From the NCBI GenBank assembly GCA_949130495.1, contig OX422221.1, positions 29,400,917 to 29,464,916 on the forward strand: a stretch of 64,000 nucleotides of DNA, in the 5' to 3' direction. Below are positions 55,814 to 64,000 of this stretch, one piece after another (positions within the stretch are counted from its first letter, which is position 1; every line of letters begins with the position of its first letter). Origin of the DNA: Sambucus nigra. Lineage: Eukaryota > Streptophyta > Magnoliopsida > Dipsacales > Adoxaceae. The notes below the pieces were generated by a model. That model was given only the letters and a program-made list of their open reading frames with translations, did no database searches and had not been told where the DNA came from. Both the position numbers and the translations under genes were made by a program.

Positions 55814-58375
55814 TGATAAGCACCCAAAACTGTACATTTTATACCCCGAATAGATGTATTTTAGTTGCTATTTCTCGGTAATATGGGTCTTATGTGCTTA
55901 AATGTTTAATATGCAGGTTTAATGTACGTTGCGGTGTTCAAACGCGTATTTCATGGCAATTGTGCATTTTACGGAGCTAAATACCAAATTCCCTGACCCT
56001 AACCTAACCCATCCTAGCCTAAACTTATCCCTAAACCGTCACCCAAGACCCGTGTGTGTTGGTTTGGTCCCTTTTTATTTTTTTAGTGTCGTTTTATTTT
56101 TTTAGATTTTATTTTAGAATTATTTTAGAATTTTTAGGTTTTATTTTCTATTTTTATATTTTATTTCTATTTTTTATTAATATAATTTTATTTTATTTTA
56201 CTAAGTTTTTAGTTTTAGTTTTTATCTTATTTTATTTTTTTTAGGATTAGTTTTTAGGAATTTAGTTTTATTACATTTTATTTTTTTTAGGACTTTAGTT
56301 TTTAAGTTTAATAGATTTACATTGTTATTTCTTTTTAGTTTTATTTTGATTGAATCTTGATTTTAATTTTTAGTATAGGAATTTAATTTTTAGACTTTTA
56401 GTTTTTATAAGTTTTATTTTATTACTTAGATTTTATTTTTATTTTTTAGTTTTATTTTATTAGGGTCCAAACTAATACACACACACACACTTAATACCCA
56501 TTACACCTATCCTACTCTCACTCACCCTCACCCTATCCCCTACACCCTACCACACTAAATCAACCCCCTACTTCATCTTCTTCCCTCATCATCTCACTCT
56601 CTCTCTCCTATCACCTAATCTAAACCTCCATTACAATCCCCAAACCTACCCCATCTAACTCTCCTCTCTCCCCACCTCGCGACCACCTCCGGTACCAGCC
56701 CCTACTCACCATAGTCGCCCAGCACCCTACGGACCTGCCACCGCGACGCCAGCGACCTCCTAATCCGACCCAGCCACCAGCACCGACCTCATTTGTAACC
56801 CATACCCGGTTCTGCCTCATCTGAACCAACCCGAAACCAAAGTCCCAAAATCGCTTTCAATCCAAAACCGATTTCTCCCAAACCATACCCATTTCCCATT
56901 TTCAAAATGAAAACCCACTTCCCATATCCCCAAGCCAAGCCACGATCTGCCAAAAACCAATTCCAAACCAAGCAAGACCAAGTCAACTAATACCCATATG
57001 TGCCAAATTAAACAAACTTATTCCCATTTACCGTAAATACCCCTCAACTACCTTTCTAACCCCAATACCCATTATACCCCCATTTAACAAATCAGATTTT
57101 ATCCTCCCCAACCTCACCCACATGACCTCACACCCCCATGCACCTCTAGCCAATTCCCACATATACCCCTTAGCTTCAATTGCATATAAAAGAAGACCTC
57201 AAGGCCCATTTGAAGTGGAAGGAAATAGAAGAGCTTTGTAGAGAGAAAATTCTAGAGAGAGATAGTTTAGTTTAGAAAATAAATTTTTGTAAATAGATTT
57301 TCATTTTTTATTTTTAGATATTTGTGAGATTAAATATTGTTAGAGAATTAATTGAGTGGATAGTTGATTTCATATCATTTGGAAGATCAATTAAGAGGTG
57401 TATGCTTCAATTTCAAGGATTGGAGTTCAATATAATCAAAGAGATTTGGTTTGATTGTTCTCTTCCCTTCTTTTATTATTTTATGCCTTTGAATATTAAT
57501 TTGTCATATTTTATACCATGTTAGGCTAAAACCCCTTTCAAGGGGTGGGGTGAAACCCTTATTTGATATTATTTTAGTTTAATTAGTTTGCTTACTTGAA
57601 ATATCCCTTTGAATGTTAATTTTGATCCCTCACCCTTAGATTTACGCCTCGAGAGAGGGTAAATGATTTTCGAGAGAAAATCGAAATTCTAGTGATAATA
57701 CCCATTTTAGATTCGAACTAGAGATAGGGGTTTCTTAAGTGGGGTATTATCATTTGAATTTCAACTCTAAATTTAATTTCTAAGATTGACATAAATTCTA
57801 ATTGATCGATCCTAGCGGGTGATTAATTAAAAGGAGTGTTGATCTAATTTTCTAGAGTTGTGAGGTGTTAATTTTAATTTTCTAAAAGATTACTATTCTA
57901 ATTACACTTGCAACGAGAGTTGATTTGTAGTTTTGATATTAATTTGGGAGAATTCAAATAATTAAATTAATTAATTAGAATAACTAAAATTTATGGTGTA
58001 ATCCCACTCCTTGATTGTTCTCACAATTATTTACCTCACTTTATCTTTTATTTTAGTGTTAGACCTTATTTTTCATTTTAGTAAATTTCTAGTTAGTTAT
58101 TTTCATTTAGTTTAGTTTAGTTTAGATCTCACCTCACCCTTTTGTTTTAATATTGAAAAAGCTAAAAAAATTAGAAAAAGTGAAAAAACACAAAAAGAAA
58201 ATAAATAGTGAATTACATTTGAATTTGTTCCATTTGCTTTACTCCCTAGAAAGTGGATTGATACCCTTACTTACCTCTACACTTTAGATTGTTATATTTG
58301 TAGGTACATAAGGATTTTGATTAGAAGGGCTTTTCAAGCAACGACAAGAAATACACGCAAAAAGCCTTTTTATCA
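55814..58375 (+). repeat. Gag-only element 3' LTR
   Basis: Same length as the 5' LTR with about 25 base differences (for example 55861 t for g, 57387 c for a). TATA at 57185-57192. Confidence 0.97.
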
Positions 58376-58938
58376 AAAGTCACCAATAGGACAATCCTGG
58401 ACGGGATTAATAAGAGACTTGATGACATAAGGGGAATTAGATCAACATACTCCATAGTGTGCTCTGGGCATACTGGACCACTCCATGAACAGGTATGGGA
58501 AAAACATCATATATTCTAGCCTTCGACGCATAAGAGGTCATGCCTACGGAGATAGGACTCCCCATCCATAAAGTTATCAATTCTGATTTTCCAAGAAGTT
58601 ATTTAGCAAGAAGCCTAAACCTTGATCTGGTGGAAGAGGTCATAGAAAATGCAGCATTACGCATGGACGCCTACCAGCAAAAGGTTGCACATTACTATAA
58701 CCGTTGGGTGAAGATGAGCATCTTGAAGAATGGGGACTACGTCCTCAAGAAAGTGATACAGAAGAACAATAAGCTCGAGCCCACCTGGCATGGGCCATAC
58801 TGGGTAACTAGTGTCGTGAGGCCAGGGACTTACCGTATTGAAACTTTGGAGGCTGAATAATTTAAGAACCCCTGGAATTCGGAGCATCTTAGCAAATATT
58901 ATCAATAATTTGTTAGTCATTTTATTTATGTAGCTAGC
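58376..58938 (+). pseudogene. Tat2 integrase, C-terminal part
   Basis: After the second aaagt the frame resumes with TNRTILDGINKRLDD, directly continuing the Tat2 core. Frames drift to 58540, then MPTEIGLPIHKVIN, VEEVIENAALRMDAYQQKVAHYYN and LKNGDYVLKKVIQ follow, and the C-terminal module KLEPTWHGPYWVTSV with YRIETLEAE, TAA at 58858, then NPWNSEHLSKYYQ. This GPY/F-type domain is the part missing from Retand1. About 30 bp later Tekay B begins; ctagc (58934-58938) may be its target duplication. Confidence 0.88.
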
Positions 58939-61037
58939 TGTGACACCCCGCCTAATTAAATACTGGGTGATCAGTCCTTTATTAAATTATCTCAAAGTGT
59001 CCGGTTGGTTCATTCTTAGCACCACTGTCGAAAAACAATTTTTCTTTATTAATCACCTAATAAATAATTAAGCCAAGTGCCAAAACATTTAATCTTGTAA
59101 ATTAAGTCCGTTTGTTATTATAAATTACAAAACCATTTTCACGAATATAATTGATAGTATTAAAACCAAACCATCCAAAAGAAATAACATTCTAGATAAA
59201 TCAATCCAAATAAAATATCCCAAATCGCAGGATAAAGTGATAATCACAAGTAATCCCAGCTACAATAGAATACTGAAATAAATCAAAAGTACAAATATCT
59301 CTGAACTAGATAAAACTGGAAATGGGCGACACATGCCCTATCTAAGGAGAACTAAATGAATGACTGAGAAAATAAGGATGAAGTCGTCTACTACCAAGAC
59401 CTGCAACTCCCACACTAGCTGCAGCATGTCGACAGTCCAAATGTCCAAGCCTGACGCCCCTGTGGCTGGGCACCTGTAATACATACATATGCATACAAGA
59501 GAGAAAAAGGATAGGAAACGGGTCAGAGCCCGAGTGTAAAATAGTTTAAAATAGTTTAGCAAGTATTTAAAATGCTTACCGACTAATGCAACAACCATGT
59601 TAGTATGCGACGCTCTCTTGAGAATTATCACCTCTCATCTAGTCTGCACGCCTAACGTACTAATAAATCTCATAAGTCTCTCTATCTTATTCTCCGTAAG
59701 GTTTTACCACATGAAAAGTAAGGTTATGATACTTAGATTATAAAATCAATCTCTTCAAGATTTCCTACGCTATTTAGAACAAATTAGTACCATTATAAAG
59801 TTCCCGAATACTTATAATAAATTTGAACCATTTATTCATTGCTCAACTACTTATACGCATAGTAGAAAGTTCCCATATAGATATATGTATATATATTAGT
59901 CACACATATAATATAGATACTAACAGAACCCCACATAAAATCTATGGTGCTGGCATACTCTGCTATCAAGTCCTCGTATCTCTCGTACTAAGGGAAATAT
60001 TAGTTCGGAATCACTCTCGAATTGTATTAACACAATACACACAAAATGGAGGCGAAGCATAGTTCTAAGTCACTAAGAGGTCAGCACATACCCTCACGTC
60101 TCTCAAGACCGTCTGACTAACATTCTTGAATATCCTGTACCAAGGATCCCATGTTCTAGGGTACGAGTCAATATCCCCCATAAAGGTCACATCAGAATAA
60201 GACTGTCCCGAGGCAAAAACCTCCGTGATAGCAAGTAGTGCGGGTATGATTAAACACAGATAAAGTATTTGATATATGTACACAGTCACACGGTCATATA
60301 TAGATACACATTTTCCAATAGGGTTTGCTCACGACCCATAATTATTATTAACCGTACTTAGAACAATTTTTCCCAATTATCTCGCATAATGGATTTAGCT
60401 CTTTATTATCAATTATACACATTTCACATTTTACTTCTCATCTCTCGAAGTACTCTCTTATTAAATATAATTTCAGTAGGTACACCCTTTCTAACCTTTT
60501 GGTATGAGCCTTTCACGAGTCTATGAATTCCTTCGTAAACGTACGCACAATTCCCAATGTGTGACTAAACCCTCCGTTAACCCACAATTTCATCCCATAT
60601 TAAATTTCACTCAACGGAGTCTACTTAGACCCTACCGGTCCTCATCATGGACCATTATAGTATTAAAATGATATTCAAGGGTTCCTACGTATTTTAACCG
60701 AATTAAACAAAAAGGAGAAAAATATGCAGTCTTTCAAGAGGAATCGATCGATCGAGGAAAAGGGGTCATCGATCAAGCAGTTATGTCGAATTCTGCCATT
60801 GTTACCCTACGGGTTCTCTTCTCCAATCTCACCCAAAACTCCATTAATAATTCCCAAACTCCCAAACAATATTACTACAAGTTACATATACCTATATACA
60901 TGATTTCCTACGTGAAACATGCCCAAATTCATCAAAGGTATTGAATTAATGGGTAAATCATCATAATTATCAAGAACCCTAATTTTTCATAAAACTTACA
61001 TTCTTCTAATTCTTTTTCCAGATTTCTTGGTTCTAAA
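58939..61037 (-). mobile_element. Tekay-like LTR B, minus strand, truncated
   Basis: Begins TGTGACACCCCGCC on the plus strand, the inverse of the LTR end at 14450. The first 700 bp follow the same order of motifs as the inverse of 13740-14450 and as 17059-17713. Around 60740 gaatcgatcgatcg corresponds to the tcgaccggtcgacc-rich segment of LTR C (61810-61930). The LTR is cut after 2099 bp by LTR C, so about 1 kb, including the start, is missing. No gene is seen. Confidence 0.75.
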
Positions 61038-62829
61038 TGTAATACGCCGTAACTTTGGGGCTGAGAAAGTAAATTTTTGAGAGAAATAAAATTCATTTAA
61101 ATTGGAGAATTTTGAAATTCAGAAATTGAGATTCAAAAATTGAGGACATTATAAAGTATTTCAGATGACGATTTTGAGTGCGCTATTGATTTCGGATGGG
61201 TCGAGATAGTCGAAATGACTGTCCTTGGGTTTTATTTCAGTTCCAGAATATTTTTAAGTAAGTTTGACTCGAATTGGAGTAAACGAGTCATTTAAAGTGT
61301 GTATTGTCATTTAAAATGGGACTTGTGTTTTATAGGTTTAAGAGGCTTACAAAATTAGCCAATCTCATTTGTGAGAAAGAGAGAAAACCTTAGAGAGATA
61401 AAGATAAGAGGAAAAGAAAGAAAGAAGAAGAAAGGAAGAGAGATAGATAGGAGAAAACTTGGAGATTCTGACCAATACACGATCTCGAGGATGATTCAAC
61501 CCCTGCAACTTTAAGGCAAGTGTTTAATCTTGCTAAAGAATTCATTTGTGTAGTTTATTTCATAATTTGTGGGCAAAAGAATTGGATTTTGGGTATTAAT
61601 ATCAAAACCTAGATTTTGGGTACTAAAACTTGAATTTGATGTTTATACATGGGATTGATCACATATAAATTGATGGGATGAGATGTAGGATGAGTTAAAA
61701 TGTTAAGAATACGAGTACGTTAAAGATTGGGGGTTAGATGATGATATTTGGGTGTTTGAGGAGTTAGGGTTCGTTTGAAAATGGAAAAAGGGCTAAGATA
61801 TCTGGTATGGCCAGTCGACCGTGGCCAGGGGACCGGTCGACCGCGCCCTAAAGGAAAAGCCTATTACATTCTTCGTAGGATAAATTTTAGAACCGCGATC
61901 GACCGGGGGTCTGGTACCGGTCGACCGGTCCTCTGTTTTTAGCCAAAGAATGGGATTTTCTTTTAACCCCTTTTCTTTTGGGTTTTATTCTTAGGGGCCT
62001 TCCTAAGGGACTTAAAATATGGAGAGTTATGATATAATATTAAGGGATTTGTGCCTTAGGATGAATAGGGGATTTCGAACATATGTTAGAAATGGATTAT
62101 GAGAGTAAGACTCCCCTTTTAGTAAGGAAATGATTGTGGGACTGAATGATAGGCGGATTATATTCATATGATGGTGGTGAGCTATTATGAAATAGTTATA
62201 AATTGTGGAGATAGTCCCTTTTTGTTTATGTGCGTTTGAAGTTTAGAGGTATTACGGTATATGCTTTAGATTATTACCGAATAGAATAGTTATGTGTGTA
62301 CTTCTAGCAGAGTTGGTTACTTCATATTTATACGTTAATGTTAAGGGTTCATAGGGACAGTTGAACCGTAGTCGGAATTGAGAGCGACTGGATCATACTA
62401 TCAACTAGAATAGTGTGTGTTGTAAATTTAGTCGGGATATTTGTTATATATCGGTGTGTGTTTAACAATAGGGATTCCAATAATGGATGGGATCATGGAA
62501 TGAATTTAGGATTGAGCTTGAAGTTTGCAGATTATTAGTTATGTGTGTACCTATAGTCAGGATTATTATTAAATATATCGATGTGTTCTCGGATATAGAG
62601 GGGATGTGTAGTAATTGCTACATACATTAAACTTTGGGGAATAACCTTAATGTTGGATACATTGGAAGAATATTCATATCATAAGGGTAATGGATGAATA
62701 TTCTTCAAGTGAGGGATCGTATTTATATAACGAATTAAGTTAATACGCTTGGGACGACGGCTAACATATTGAGGATTATGTACACTTATAGCCGAGTTTA
62801 TAAATTTCACACATACGGACGAGAGATGG

Positions 62830-62903
<74 letters not shown>

Positions 62904-64000
62904 CATGGCGTGAATATCTATAACGTGTGTGATGGTTTGATTATATGATGTGATCATATGGATGTATATATATAGTGTGTGAATGATATATATACTTTTG
63001 GTGTGAAACATACCCGACACATGCTATCATGGGAAGTTGCGCGATGAGGGTGAGCCCCTGGCTTGAGGAGCAGGGTGTGGATAGTCCCCAGGTCATAGTC
63101 GTCCATTTTTATTTTTGTGATTTTATTTTTGGGGGTGAGAAGTCTTGGGTATGGGTCGTTCTCACTTGTCGGTTAGGAACTATGACCACTTCCAATACGT
63201 TATGATTGATTTTGTCGCCATGGCGGTGTGATAATAGTCCGATAGTTGGTGACCCCGGGAGAAAGTGAGCAATTCCTGGAAGATGATAGCATGGTGAAGT
63301 ATTTTGGTATCCTATAACCGTTTATGTTATGTGTATTGCAAAGTGTACATTATGTGTGATATGTATACGTGGTTATAAGAATGAATGATTTCTTATATAT
63401 ATTTAGAGTAATTATATATATATATATATATCCTATAGGTGAAGAGGTTATGGAGTTTCTATGATGTACATCTTATGTGATTTTGGTGTACTAGTTTATC
63501 AGGGTCGAAGGATCGTACTAAGAGACAATTGCGATTATATCGACCCCGAGGATTTAATAGAGACTTTATTTATATTCTTAGATGTAATACTGATTAATTA
63601 AGTAGTTGCAGTAGTATGATGTATGTAGATGACATGATAGATCCCTATTATCGACATTGTCAAGGAGTAGTGTATCGGGGGGGTTCCTTGTTTGGATTTC
63701 GCTTTGCGAGACGCCCCACGCACGAAACGTAGAGTAATGTTGAGAGTAGAGAGAAGTTTTGTCCTTAGTACTTGTATGTATGTTGTTTAGAGAATAAAAT
63801 TCTTATATTGAATCTTAATGTTAATGTGTGACTTATTAAGACTTATAACCGATTTAAGTTAATAATTGGAACCACTAGAGCCTAGTAAGGCATATATGTG
63901 TATATATATTTTGGTGGGACTATAATGGAAAGGATTTTTGGGTTATATTAGGGTGGCAGGTCATGCGGGTATAGGCCGTGCGTATGGTAAGGTAGGTTGT
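61038..64000 (+). mobile_element. Tekay-like LTR C, plus strand, continues past the window
   Basis: Starts TGTAATACGCCGTAAC, the counterpart of TGTAACACCTCGTAA at 40244 (minus). A purine-rich leader lies at 61370-61460, then segments homologous to 1-1171 and 13141-14115 in the same orientation. By length about 0.3 kb is missing at the right. Preceding bases ctaaa (61033-61037) are a possible target duplication. No gene; whether a whole element or a solo LTR follows cannot be seen. Confidence 0.75.
62833..62901. repeat. (TA)n(GT)n microsatellite in LTR C
   Basis: About 36 bp of ta followed by about 32 bp of gt. Same LTR position as the tracts at 988-1094 and, inverted, 42926-42976. Confidence 0.93.

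Larger units (their letters stand above)
49360..58375 (+). mobile_element. Young gag-only Ty3/gypsy-type element (non-autonomous)
   Basis: Two LTRs of exactly 2562 bp (49360-51921 and 55814-58375), ends TGATA...TATCA, perfect target duplication aaagt (49355-49359, 58376-58380), primer site, one long open frame and a purine tract. I counted about 25 substitutions and no indels between the LTRs, roughly 99% identity. No protease, RT or integrase. The primer site tggcgccgttgccggga is the Athila/Tat type. It interrupts the integrase gene of Tat2 between GQTKV and TNRTI. A parallel is the TR-GAG class of plant elements (gag only, mobilised in trans); the match to that class is inference. Confidence 0.95.
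43364..58938 (+). mobile_element. Tat2: second Tat/Retand-type gypsy element, split by the gag-only element
   Basis: 5' LTR 43364-43987, primer site, gag, protease, RT, two RNase H domains, and an integrase broken at 49359 and resumed at 58376/58381. After the integrase end (about 58910) only about 30 bp remain before Tekay B starts at 58939, so the 3' UTR and 3' LTR lie outside the window or are lost. It complements Retand1, which lacks gag. Heavily mutated. Confidence 0.9.

Overview
The window is nuclear DNA of a flowering plant, probably a eudicot with a large genome. It consists almost entirely of nested LTR retrotransposons and I find no host gene. Evidence for a plant: Ty1/copia elements with initiator-tRNA-Met primer sites (ttggtatcagag) and SIRE/Maximus-type gag; Ty3/gypsy Tat-clade elements (Ogre/Retand type, with a second RNase H and tggcgccg-type primer sites); very long Tekay/Del-like LTRs; and a hAT-like MITE. 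I cannot name the species.

Layout, left to right. (1) 1-14450: one Tekay-like LTR (copy 0, + strand), split by an old SIRE-type copia element (SIRE1, 1172-13140, TSD ttatc/ctatc). SIRE1 itself carries a solo copia LTR (2110-3795, TSD aagct) and a MITE (6141-6564). (2) 14451-17058: remnant of an Ogre-type gypsy pol (RT, a tandemly duplicated RNase H segment, a second RNase H, start of integrase). (3) 17059-43363: Tekay-like element A on the minus strand. Its 3' LTR is cut into three pieces (17059-17713, 33301-33689, 38643-40244) by a Retand-type gypsy (17714-25248), a SIRE-type copia (SIRE2, 25256-33300) and a pol-less SIRE derivative (SIRE3, 33690-38642, TSD attat). Its short deleted interior is 40245-42205 and its 5' LTR starts at 42206. 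(4) 43364-58938: a second Tat/Retand-type gypsy (Tat2) inserted in the 5' LTR of A. Its integrase is split by a young gag-only gypsy (49360-58375) with two 2562-bp LTRs and a perfect TSD aaagt. (5) 58939-64000: two more Tekay-like LTRs in opposite orientation, B (minus, 58939-61037) abutting C (plus, from 61038).

The pieces fit quantitatively. The Tekay LTR is about 3.1 kb, and element A's three LTR fragments plus a roughly 440-bp deletion between Retand1 and SIRE2 add up to that length. Insertion order follows from nesting: Ogre first, then Tekay 0 and A, then the copia, Retand and Tat2 elements, then the gag-only element and Tekay B, then Tekay C inside B.

None of the pol genes is intact. 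The gag-only element is by far the youngest insertion (about 25 substitutions and no length difference between its LTRs, counted by eye). It and SIRE3 encode no enzymes and would need proteins from other elements to move. The less expected signals are: a terminal LTR hairpin that covaries among related copia LTRs, a palindrome array in the U3 of the same LTRs, a shared Glu-to-Lys change in the integrase DDE triad of both Tat copies, satellite-like arrays in the Retand LTR and 3' UTR, and an open frame in the gag-only element whose first AUG lies inside its zinc knuckle.
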